A stretch of 64,000 bases of DNA from Streptomyces ardesiacus. Its GTDB lineage: Bacteria; Actinomycetota; Actinomycetes; Streptomycetales; Streptomycetaceae. Numbering within the stretch: the first letter of the stretch is position 1; the number at the start of each line of letters is the position of its first letter. The notes under the pieces were generated by a model. The model was not told the origin of the DNA and ran no database searches. It was given only the letters and a program-made list of their open reading frames with translations. The DNA lies in the NCBI RefSeq assembly GCF_003112575.1, contig NZ_BEWC01000001.1:1178001-1242000 (forward strand). Reading direction: 5' to 3'. A program made the position numbers and the translations under genes. This document shows positions 33,189 through 42,963 of this stretch, one piece after another.

Positions 33189-34265
33189 GTGAGCGTCGCG
33201 CGGCTGCCGGACCGGCTCGTCGGGCATCAGCGGAGGTTCGAGAAGCGATTCGCCGAGTACTTCGACGGACTGGGGTCGGTGCTCGACGTGCCGGCGTTCA
33301 GCCGCTTCACCCCGGAATGCCTCCAGCTGCTGCGCGAGTTGTCGATGCGGGGCGGCAAACGGATGCGGGTGGTGCTGCTGTACGAGGCCGCCCGCCTCGT
33401 GACGGAGGAGCCCGTCGAAGGGCTGGACGCCGCCGCGCTGAGCGTCGAACTGCTGCAGACCCACGGCCTGGTGCACGACGACCTCATCGACGACAGCGCG
33501 ACCCGCCGGGGCGGTCCCACCACCTACTACGCCTACCGGGAGCGCTACCCCGCGCACCCGCGCGCGGCACTGGGGCTCACCGTGCTGGCGGGCGACCTCG
33601 CGCTCGCCCTGAGCCTGCGGGTGCTGCTGGACGCAGGGCTGCCGGCCGGGGTGCGGCAGGCCATGGTCGAGGTCCAGACGCGGGCCGCGGCCGACACCTT
33701 CGTCGGACAGATCGTCGACCTGGAACGGGACTTCGCCGCCTCGGCCCCGGACGTCGAGGTCCTGCACGACGTCGCCGACCGCAAGACCGCCCGCTACTCG
33801 GTGCTCGCCCCGATGCGGCTGGGACTCCTGGCGGCAGGCGTCGAACCGGGCGCCCACGAGGACGAGTTGCGCCGCTACGCACGGCTGACCGGCATCTGCG
33901 GGCAGATGCGGGACGACTGGCTGGACCTCTTCGGCGACGAGGCGGCCACGGGCAAACCGACGGGCGGCGACCTGCGTGAGGGCCGGCGCAGCTACGCCGT
34001 CACGCGCCTGCTCGCCGCCGTGACCGGCTCCGAGCGTGCGACGGTCGAGGCCGCCCTCGGGGACCGCTCCTGCACACCGGACGCCGTTGCCGAGATCCGG
34101 GCGATCGGCGAACGGCACGGTGTGGACGCCCTGATGGAGGACGACATGCGGCGCCACGCGGAGCAGGCCCGCCGGGTGGCGGAGGGCTGGCGCGGCCGCT
34201 GGCGGGCGGAGGCGGTCGACTTCTTCGCGCGGGTGCCGCGGTGGAGCGTCGAGCGGACCGGCTGA
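33189..34265 (+). CDS. polyprenyl (farnesyl/geranylgeranyl) diphosphate synthase
   Basis: A 358-aa trans-prenyltransferase. The first Asp-rich motif is in LVHDDLIDDSATRRG, the second is DDWLDLFGDEAATGKP, and RGGKRMRVVLL and KTARYSVLAP lie between. It condenses isopentenyl diphosphate with allylic diphosphates; chain length cannot be fixed from the motif alone. The GTG at 33189 follows AGGAGGA; in-frame extension to 33024 is not conserved. No terpene cyclase or other isoprenoid gene is nearby. Confidence 0.9.
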   Translation: MSVARLPDRLVGHQRRFEKRFAEYFDGLGSVLDVPAFSRFTPECLQLLRELSMRGGKRMRVVLLYEAARLVTEEPVEGLDAAALSVELLQTHGLVHDDLIDDSATRRGGPTTYYAYRERYPAHPRAALGLTVLAGDLALALSLRVLLDAGLPAGVRQAMVEVQTRAAADTFVGQIVDLERDFAASAPDVEVLHDVADRKTARYSVLAPMRLGLLAAGVEPGAHEDELRRYARLTGICGQMRDDWLDLFGDEAATGKPTGGDLREGRRSYAVTRLLAAVTGSERATVEAALGDRSCTPDAVAEIRAIGERHGVDALMEDDMRRHAEQARRVAEGWRGRWRAEAVDFFARVPRWSVERTG

Positions 34266-34333
34266 CCGGCAGCGGCGTCGCGGACGCACGGCCACTGCGC
34301 CCCGGGGAGGACGGCCCCGGGGCGCAGGTGGCG

Positions 34334-34397
34334 CGGTCAGACGGTCAGACGGTCAGGCGGTCAGGCGGTCGTGCCGTCGGACGGTCGTGCGGTCACG
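34334..34397. repeat. 8-bp tandem repeat (CGGTCAGA type)
   Basis: Eight consecutive 8-bp units: CGGTCAGA twice, CGGTCAGG twice, CGGTCGTG, CCGTCGGA, CGGTCGTG and CGGTCACG. It covers the 3' end and stop codon of the convergent subtilisin gene. Confidence 0.85.
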
Positions 34398-35601
34398 GCA
34401 CGAGCCGCAGCAGGCGGTTGGGCGAGCCCGTGCCCGGGCTGGTCACCTTTCCGCTGGTCGCGCCGTTGACCAGGGCGGTGCCGACCTGGCTCGGGGTGGC
34501 CGAGGTGTGCCCGGCGAGGTAGACGGCCGCCGCTCCGGCGACGTGCGGGGTCGCCATCGAGGTGCCCGAGATGGTGTTGGTCGCCGTGTCGCCGGTGTTC
34601 CAGCCCGCCGTGATGGAGGAGCCGGGGGCGAAGAGGTCCAGTACGGAACCGTAGTTCGAGTAGCTCGCCCTGGCGTCCGTGCTCGTGGTGGCGCCGACGG
34701 TGATGGCCTCCGTGACCCGGGCGGGGGAGTAGGAGGAGGCGTTGGCGCTGCTGTTGCCCGCGGCGATCGCGTAGGTGACGCCGCTGGCTATGGACGTGCG
34801 CACGGCGTTGTCCAGGGTGGTGGAGGCGCCGCCGCCCAGGGACAGGTTGGCGACCGAGGGGCCCGAGTGGTTGGCGGTCACCCAGTCGATGCCGGCGATC
34901 ACCCCGGCCGTGGTGCCGGACCCGTTGTCGTCCAGCACGCGCACGGCCACGACCTTCGCCTTCTTGGCGACGCCGTAGGTCGTGCCCGCGATCGTGGTGG
35001 CCACGTGGGTGCCGTGGCCGTTGCCGTCGGAGGCGGTGGTGTCGCCGTCGACGGCGTCGTAGCCGTAGGAGGCCCGGCCGCTGATCTGCTGGTGGGTGAT
35101 GCGCACGCCGGTGTCGATCACGTACGCCGTGACGCCGCTGCCCGCGCTGTCCGGGTAGGTGTACGTGCCGGACAGCGGCAGTGCGGCCTGGTCGATGCGG
35201 TCCAGGCCCCAGGGCGCGCTGGACTGCGTGGTGTCGGTCAGGCGGACGCGCTGGTCCTGCTCGACCGAGGCCACCGCGGGGTCGGCGGCGAGCCGCCTGG
35301 CCCCGGCGGCGGAGAGCGTGGCGGTGTAGCCGTCGAGCGCGCTGTGGAACGTCCGGCGCACCGTGCCGCCGTACTCCTCGACGAGGTCCTTGCCCGCGCC
35401 CGAGGACGCCTTGAGCCCGCTGTCCTTCCTGAGCGTGACGATGTAGCTGTCCTTGACGGCCGTGGGGGACCCGGCGGCCAGGACGGTGCCCTCGGCCGGG
35501 GCGGCCTGGGCGGGCAGGGCGGTGAGCCCGCCGGTGAGGGCGAGGGCCGCCGCACCGGTCAGCGCGGCGAACCGGATTCTCTTGCTACGCAGTCGTGCCA
35601 T
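34393..35601 (-). CDS. secreted subtilisin-like serine protease (S8)
   Basis: A 402-aa preproenzyme. The Sec signal peptide (about 1-34, ending LPAQAAPA) is followed by an I9 inhibitor propeptide (about 50-120, SYIVTLRKDSG...AVASVEQDQRV). The mature protease carries Asp163 (VIDTGV), His196 (GNGHGTHVA), oxyanion Asn283 (AAGN) and Ser348 (GTSMATPHVAG). The mature enzyme has only the catalytic domain, like Streptomyces S8A extracellular proteases. It is divergent from the WGR gene; the promoter region contains GTTGAC-N5-GTCAAC. Confidence 0.93.
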   Translation of the reverse strand: MARLRSKRIRFAALTGAAALALTGGLTALPAQAAPAEGTVLAAGSPTAVKDSYIVTLRKDSGLKASSGAGKDLVEEYGGTVRRTFHSALDGYTATLSAAGARRLAADPAVASVEQDQRVRLTDTTQSSAPWGLDRIDQAALPLSGTYTYPDSAGSGVTAYVIDTGVRITHQQISGRASYGYDAVDGDTTASDGNGHGTHVATTIAGTTYGVAKKAKVVAVRVLDDNGSGTTAGVIAGIDWVTANHSGPSVANLSLGGGASTTLDNAVRTSIASGVTYAIAAGNSSANASSYSPARVTEAITVGATTSTDARASYSNYGSVLDLFAPGSSITAGWNTGDTATNTISGTSMATPHVAGAAAVYLAGHTSATPSQVGTALVNGATSGKVTSPGTGSPNRLLRLVP

Positions 35602-35736
35602 GACGAGGGAGTCCTCCTAGGCGGCGCACGCCCGGGTGGGGCGCGCGACTGTGGGGGCGTGCGCGGGATCGCGCACCCGGCCGGGGAGCGTTGCGTTCCG
35701 CACCCGGCCGTTGATCAGCCTCGGGCGTCCGCCGGT

Positions 35737-35766
35737 GCCGTACAAGGGAGTTGACGAGCTGTCAAC
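35737..35766 (-). promoter_or_regulatory. promoter and inverted repeat in the protease/WGR divergent region
   Basis: A TTGACA box read on the minus strand (35765-35760) is followed after 17 nt by TACGGC (35742-35737), facing the subtilisin gene. The same -35 lies in an inverted repeat, GTTGAC-GAGCT-GTCAAC (35750-35766), whose other arm gives TTGACG on the plus strand. Back-to-back -35 boxes thus overlap one palindrome. Confidence 0.45.
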
Positions 35767-35895
35767 AAACCTGTCATGTACGTGCAATGAGCGGTGCGGG
35801 GGCCGCCCGCCCGGCCGTTGTCAGTGGCTGCCCCTACGGTTCGGACAGTGGAACCCGCGGAAGACGCCGCGGGTCCGACCGGGGAGAGGTCTGCC

Positions 35896-37329
35896 ATGTC
35901 GAGGACGTACCTGGAGCTGTCGCAGGACGGCGGGGGCGCGCACAAGTTCTACGAAGTCACCGTCCAGGGACAGGTCGTGTCGGTGCGCTACGGCAGGATC
36001 GGCGCCGCCGGACAGACCCAGACGTCGTCCTTCCCCACCGCCGCGAAGGCCGAGGCCGCCGCGGCCAGGAAGATAGCCGAGAAGATCCGCAAGGGGTACG
36101 AGCCCGCCGTCCAGGGACGGCGCGCGCCCCGCGCGGTCACCCGCCGGCAGGTGGCCTCCGCACCCTCCACGGCCCGCGCGGTCGCCCCGGTCCTGTGGCG
36201 GTTCCGCACCGGCTCGGCGGCGTTCGGCATCCACATCGACGAGGACAAGTGCTGGGTGGGCAATCAGGCGGGCGACGTCTACACCCTCGCCCACGGCGGC
36301 GAGGTCCTCGCCCGCTACCAACTCCCGGACGGCGTCAAGTGCCTGGTCGCCGACGACTTCTGGATCTACGCGGGCTGTGACGACGGCCGGGTCTACGACC
36401 TGTCGTCCAAACTGCCCTTCGCCGCCTACGACATCGCCGCCGACGTGGACATTTTCTGGCTCGACATCCACGAGGGCGTGCTGAACGTCGCGGACCGCGC
36501 CGGACGGCTCACCGTCATCGACCACGAGGACGAGCACCAGTGGTCGCGCGGCGGGCGCGGCGAGCACGCCTGGATGGTGCGCGCCGACGACCGCGCCGTC
36601 TACCACGGGCACTCGCGCGGCGTGACGGCCCACGCCCCGGACGGCACCACCGAGCTGTGGCACACCCCCACCCAGGGCGCCGTGCTCTTCGGCTGGCAGG
36701 AGGACGACGCGGTGTACGCGGGCACCGCGCGCCACACCGTCCAGCGGCTGTCCAAGGCGACCGGCGCCATCGAGGCGACCTACCACTGCGACAGCCCCGT
36801 CTACTCCTGCGCCACCTCGCCCCGCGGCCGGTTCGTCTTCGCCGGGGACTCCGCGTCCTCGGTGTACTGCTTCGACCGGGACGGCACCCGGCTGTGGAAG
36901 CTCGGCACGGGCGGCGGCTCCGCACTGTCCATGCAGTACCGCGACGAGCGGCTCTTCCTCGTCACCACGGACGGCTCCCTGGTGTGCGTGGACGCGAGCG
37001 GGACGGCGGTCGACGCCGCGCAGCAGGGCTCGGTGCCCGTCGCCCGCGACGTCAAGCTGGCGGCCACCACGCCGACGTACGCGCCGGCCACCGCGGCCGC
37101 CGCCGTGGCGAGCGTGGCCGCGGTTCCCGCGGGCTCGGTGGTGGTCGAGTGCGTCCAGGAGAACGGCCGTACCCGGATCCACGTGGTGTCCGAGGGGTAC
37201 GACCACACGTGGAACGTGCAGTTCCCGAGGGCCATCAGGGAACCCGGCGCGCGGTACGTCGTCGACGCGCTGCACGCCGCGTCGGGCGGCTTCTACCGGG
37301 TGCGCGGGGACATCAGGCGCCTGCAGTGA
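35896..37329 (+). CDS. WGR-domain protein with C-terminal beta-propeller
   Basis: A 477-aa protein. Residues about 1-80 form a WGR domain (YLELSQDGGGAHKFYEVTVQGQVVSVRYGRIGAAGQ...FPTAAKAEAAA), where YGRIG takes the WGRIG position. Residues about 100-400 hold repeated beta-propeller blades (PVLWRFRTGSAAFGIHID, AGCDDGRVYDL, SPRGRFVFAGDSASSVYCFDRDG). A third beta-rich end carries the VSEGYDHTWNVQFPR block. WGR domains bind DNA ends in PARPs and relatives; a nucleic-acid role here is inference. The ATG has GGGGAGAGG upstream. Confidence 0.85.
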   Translation: MSRTYLELSQDGGGAHKFYEVTVQGQVVSVRYGRIGAAGQTQTSSFPTAAKAEAAAARKIAEKIRKGYEPAVQGRRAPRAVTRRQVASAPSTARAVAPVLWRFRTGSAAFGIHIDEDKCWVGNQAGDVYTLAHGGEVLARYQLPDGVKCLVADDFWIYAGCDDGRVYDLSSKLPFAAYDIAADVDIFWLDIHEGVLNVADRAGRLTVIDHEDEHQWSRGGRGEHAWMVRADDRAVYHGHSRGVTAHAPDGTTELWHTPTQGAVLFGWQEDDAVYAGTARHTVQRLSKATGAIEATYHCDSPVYSCATSPRGRFVFAGDSASSVYCFDRDGTRLWKLGTGGGSALSMQYRDERLFLVTTDGSLVCVDASGTAVDAAQQGSVPVARDVKLAATTPTYAPATAAAAVASVAAVPAGSVVVECVQENGRTRIHVVSEGYDHTWNVQFPRAIREPGARYVVDALHAASGGFYRVRGDIRRLQ

Positions 37330-37344
37330 CGGTGGCCGCGCCGC

Positions 37345-38445
37345 TCAGGAGGCGCTCTGCAGCGCGCGGTTGCGGCGCACGGAGGACCAGAAGGACCAGG
37401 CGATGAGGACGACGCCGACGAGGCCGGTGACGATCTCGTTGATCTCGTGCTGGATGGTGACCAGCAGGATGACGGAGAGGGCGCCGATGGCGTAGTGGGC
37501 GCCGTGCTCCAGGTAGACGTAGTCGTCCAGGGTGCCCTGGCGCACCAGGTAGACGGTCAGGGAGCGGACGTACATGGCGCCGATGCCGAGGCCGAGGGCC
37601 ATCAGGACGATGTCGTTGGTGATGGCGAAGGCGCCGATGACGCCGTCGAAGGAGAACGACGCGTCCAGGACCTCCAGGTAGAGGAACATGAAGAACGCGG
37701 CCCTGCCCGCCAGTTTCACGGGGGACCGGGACCCGCCCGCCCGTTCGGCCTGCTCCTCCGCCTCCTGCTCGCGCTCCTCCTCGTCCTCGATCCGCTGCTC
37801 GAAGAAGCCGGAGAGACCGCCGACGACCAGGTAGGTGACCAGACCGGCGACACCCGCCAGCAGGACCGTCTCCGTCTTGTCGGCGTGCGTGCCGCCGTGC
37901 TGGTGGGCGTGGGCTCCGAAGGTCGTCGCGGAGACCAGCAGCACCACCAGGGCGATGCAGACCGACAGCATGTCCACCCGCCCGAGCCGGGCCAGCGGAC
38001 GCTCCACCCACCCCAGCCACTTGATGTCCCGGTCCTCGAAGAGGAAGTCCAGGAAGATCATCAGCAGGAACATGCCGCCGAAGGCGGCGATCGACGGATG
38101 CGCGTCCGTCACCAGCTCCTGGTAGCGGTTCTTGTCGGTGAGCGCCAGGTGCACCGCGTTCCACGGACTCAGCCGGGCACTGATCGCCACGATCATCACG
38201 GGGAAGACCAGCCGCATCCCGAAGACCGCGATCACGATGCCCACGGTGAGGAAGATCTTCTGCCAGAAGGCGTTCATCTTCTTCAGGATCCCGGCGTTGA
38301 TCACCGCGTTGTCGAAGGACAGCGAGATCTCCAGGACGGCGAGGATCGCCACCAGGCCGAGGGCGGTCCAGCCGTCGTAGAGCACTCCCGCGGCCAGACC
38401 GACGGCGGTGACAACGAACGCCCAGCGGAACGTCTTCACAAGCAC
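37345..38445 (-). CDS. DUF475 (TerC-like) integral membrane protein
   Basis: A membrane protein of about 366 aa with nine or so hydrophobic helices. The TerC-like metal-site motifs appear twice: VLEISLSFDNAVINA near the N terminus and LEVLDASFSFDGVIGAFAI in the second half. An acidic cytoplasmic loop (EDEEEREQEAEEQAE) lies between. Relatives act in metal/tellurite stress and metalation of exported enzymes. The start is uncertain: GTG at 38445 gives MLVKTFRW; TTG at 38451 has a closer AGGAA ribosome-binding site. Homologues begin near here. Confidence 0.88.
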   Translation of the reverse strand: MLVKTFRWAFVVTAVGLAAGVLYDGWTALGLVAILAVLEISLSFDNAVINAGILKKMNAFWQKIFLTVGIVIAVFGMRLVFPVMIVAISARLSPWNAVHLALTDKNRYQELVTDAHPSIAAFGGMFLLMIFLDFLFEDRDIKWLGWVERPLARLGRVDMLSVCIALVVLLVSATTFGAHAHQHGGTHADKTETVLLAGVAGLVTYLVVGGLSGFFEQRIEDEEEREQEAEEQAERAGGSRSPVKLAGRAAFFMFLYLEVLDASFSFDGVIGAFAITNDIVLMALGLGIGAMYVRSLTVYLVRQGTLDDYVYLEHGAHYAIGALSVILLVTIQHEINEIVTGLVGVVLIAWSFWSSVRRNRALQSAS

Positions 38446-38584
38446 CGGCAACTCATTCCTGTCGTCGCACTGTACGGGGCGGCCTTCCATGCCGGTGCCC
38501 GCCACGCAGGTTTCCTACCACGATCGTCCGGCGGCACCCGGACAGGCGTTCCGCACGACGCCCGGGAGCGGCGACCTCACAGAG

Positions 38585-38610
38585 ACGACTCGCTCGTTTC
38601 CTTGAGTCGT
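38585..38610. promoter_or_regulatory. putative FurA operator: 7-bp inverted repeat upstream of furA
   Basis: ACGACTC, a 12-nt spacer, then GAGTCGT, perfect arms. It lies 29 nt upstream of the furA start in an A/T-richer segment. FurA in Streptomyces is known to autoregulate by binding just upstream of furA-cpeB type operons. Confidence 0.6.
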
Positions 38611-38638
38611 TCGTGTTCCAGGGAGTAGGTTCGCCGCC

Positions 38639-39094
38639 ATGACGGCATCCCGGAACTCCCGGAATCCGGCCACCGCCGACGAACTGCGCCGGGCGGGACT
38701 GCGGGTCACCGCCGCCCGCGTCGCGCTGCTCGACACCGTCCGCGAGGGCGACCACCTCGACGCCGAGGCACTCACCCGCGGGGTGCGCCGACGCGTGGGG
38801 CACGTCTCCCTCCAGGCCGTGTACGACGCCCTGCACGCCCTCACCGCGGCACGGCTCGTGCGCCGTATCCAACCCCCCGGCGGACCGGCGCGGTTCGAGG
38901 GACGGGTCGGTGACAACCACCACCACGTCCTGTGCCGTTCCTGCGGCGTGCTCGCCGACGTCGACTGCGCCGTCGGCGACGCGCCCTGCCTGACCGCCTC
39001 CGACGACCACGGTTTCGTGATAGACGAGGCCGAGGTCATCTACCGGGGCCTGTGCCCCGACTGCTCCACCCTCAGCAGTTCTCCAGCACCTTGA
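38639..39094 (+). CDS. furA: FurA-type redox/iron regulator of catalase-peroxidase
   Basis: A 151-aa Fur-family protein. The winged HTH (about 10-85, RRAGLRVTAARVALLDTV...VSLQAVYDALHALTAARLV) is followed by the metal-binding dimer domain with HHHVLCRSCG and the C-terminal CPDC pair that forms the structural zinc site. It is predicted to repress itself and katG until oxidised by peroxide. Its stop is 24 nt before the katG ATG. Confidence 0.93.
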   Translation: MTASRNSRNPATADELRRAGLRVTAARVALLDTVREGDHLDAEALTRGVRRRVGHVSLQAVYDALHALTAARLVRRIQPPGGPARFEGRVGDNHHHVLCRSCGVLADVDCAVGDAPCLTASDDHGFVIDEAEVIYRGLCPDCSTLSSSPAP

Positions 39095-41341
<2,247 letters not shown>

Positions 41342-41372
41342 TCCGCAGCCCCGACCGGGCGAGAGCCGCCCT

Positions 41373-41414
41373 CGGGCCCGCCGGTACCGGCACCCTCCGG
41401 TACCGGCGGGCCCG
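41373..41414 (+). terminator. strong hairpin terminator after katG
   Basis: An 18-bp perfect stem around a CACCCT loop, 32 nt after the katG stop. Its arms contain the GGTACC palindrome. Confidence 0.85.
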
Positions 41415-41477
41415 GGCGGCCGTCCCCGCGCGCGACATCGGGTGGCCGCGCGCGGCGCGCGGTGCTGGGACGGTCCG

Positions 41478-42541
41478 ATGCTCAGTGACACGCCGGTGGC
41501 CGTGGACCGGGGAGGGTACCGGGACACCGTCACACCCTGGGCGGAACCGGCCCGGCGCGCCGAGGTGCTCGCCCGGGTGCGGGCCGGGTTCACCGCCCAC
41601 GGCCTGCGGCCGACGGGGCGGTGGCGGGTGCGGCCGCGGCCGTGGTGGGTCCTGCTGCGGCTGGACGTGGAGGAACACGGCGCGGTCTGGTTCAAGGCGA
41701 ACCCGCCGGCCGGCGCCTTCGAAGGCGGCCTGACCGCGGCACTGGCCCGGTGGGTCCCCGGGCACGTACTCGAACCGCTGGCGGTGGACACCGGCCGGGG
41801 CTGGTCGCTGCTGCCCGACGGCGGACCGCTCCTCAGGGACGTCCTCCCACGGGAGGCGGTCGCTCCGGGCGCGTGGGAGGAACTCGCGCGCCAGTCCGCG
41901 GCCGTGCAGCACGCCTGGCGCCGCACGCCGGAGACCTCGCGCGCCTCGGCGTCCCCGCCGTGCCCACCGCCGCGCTGCCCGGCGTCCTCGACCGGTTCGA
42001 CGACACCCCGCCGGCGCGCCGGGAGCGGGCCGCGCTGCGGGAACTGCGCCTGCGCCCCCGCCTGACGGACTGGTACGCGGAACTCGACGCGCTGGGCGTC
42101 CCCGACTCCCTGGACCACGCCGACCTGCACGACGGTCAGGTCTTCCACCCGGCGCCCGGCAGGTTCACCTTCGTCGACTGGGGCGACGCCGTCGTCGCCC
42201 ACCCCTTCTCCAGCCTCGCCGTCCCCCCGCCGGGCCGCCGGGCACCACGGCCCGGGAGTACTCCCGGGCCTGCGCGACGCCTATCTCGAACCCTGGACGG
42301 ACACCGGCCGTACGACGGCGGAACTGCGGCGCGCGGTGAGCCTCGCCCGGCGGCTCGGCGCGCTGCACCGCGCCGCCGCCTACGGCAGGGTCTTCCCCGC
42401 CGCGCCCGGCGCCGCCGGTGCCGCGACGGCCGGGGCGGGCGCCCGCTGTCTGCTGGAACTCCTCGACGGACCACCGCTGTGGCGACGGCCCGCCGCCCGG
42501 CGCGGGAGCCGTTGTCAGTGGCGGATGCGAGGCTTCGCACC
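41478..42541 (+). pseudogene. aminoglycoside-phosphotransferase-like gene broken by two frameshifts
   Basis: A phosphotransferase is readable only by changing frame twice. The first part begins at ATG 41478 (MLSDTPVAVDRGG) and runs in frame to about 41925 (AVQHAWRRTPE). Reading continues in the frame two bases on (GDLARLGVPAVPTAALPGVLDRFDD) with the kinase loop HADLHDGQVF and the metal-site FVDWGDAVVAHPF. Near 42230 it returns to the original frame, giving LPGLRDAYLEPWTDTGR and LARRLGALHRAAAYGRVF. That third piece stays open until 42722, over the next gene. The N of HxDxxxxN is Gln. It is either a decayed gene or two sequencing indels. Confidence 0.75.
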
Positions 42542-42808
42542 ATGGATGAGGTGGAGTTCATGCGCGGCAGGGTCTACGGCGCCGACCACGACAACCCCGG
42601 CCCGCGCGCCGGTCGCGCCTACGCGCACCTGGTGGGCGGGCCCCTGGACGGCCTGCTGCTGGACGTCACGGACCTCACGGCACAGGAGCGCGAGCGCGGA
42701 GTGGTCCTGGCGACGGAGATAGGCCGCTACGGCCCGGGCGGCCACGCCTCCTACACCCCGAGGCCGGGCGACGCGCGCCGCTTCGACTGGCGGGGCGACG
42801 TGCCCTGA
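42542..42808 (+). CDS. small hypothetical protein
   Basis: An 88-aa hydrophilic protein of unknown family (MDEVEFMRGRVYGADHD..., RAYAHLVGGPLDGLLLDVTDL, GHASYTPRPGDARRFDWRGD). It has a reasonable start with GCGAGG upstream. It overlaps an open frame of the broken phosphotransferase, so the two are partly alternative readings. Confidence 0.55.
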   Translation: MDEVEFMRGRVYGADHDNPGPRAGRAYAHLVGGPLDGLLLDVTDLTAQERERGVVLATEIGRYGPGGHASYTPRPGDARRFDWRGDVP

Positions 42809-42858
42809 CGCGACACCCCGCGGGGGGTCCCGGGGGCAAGCGTTTTCTGTCCGACGTC

Positions 42859-42888
42859 TTGACGTGTACGCGGCGTAATGAGTTACAT
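42859..42888 (+). promoter_or_regulatory. possible promoter of the mannanase gene
   Basis: TTGACG at 42859-42864, an 18-nt spacer and TTACAT at 42883-42888. The CebR-type palindrome begins 10 nt later, as expected for roadblock repression. Confidence 0.5.
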
Positions 42889-42897
42889 GGGGTCAGT

Positions 42898-42913
42898 GTG
42901 GGAGCGCTCCCAC
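42898..42913. promoter_or_regulatory. CebR-type operator palindrome
   Basis: GTGGGAGCGCTCCCAC, a perfect 16-bp palindrome containing the 14-bp TGGGAGCGCTCCCA box known for the cellobiose regulator CebR of Streptomyces. It lies just downstream of the mannanase promoter and 50 nt before the start codon. No LacI-family gene is adjacent, so control would be in trans. Confidence 0.85.
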
Positions 42914-42963
42914 GCCTCTTTCCGTCATCGCCCTTGTCCGCACTACCCCCTCCTGGAGTCGCC

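Noticed and set aside
33189..34265. Isoprenoid biosynthetic cluster around the polyprenyl synthase
   Set aside because: No terpene cyclase, squalene-type enzyme or P450 in the same transcription unit.
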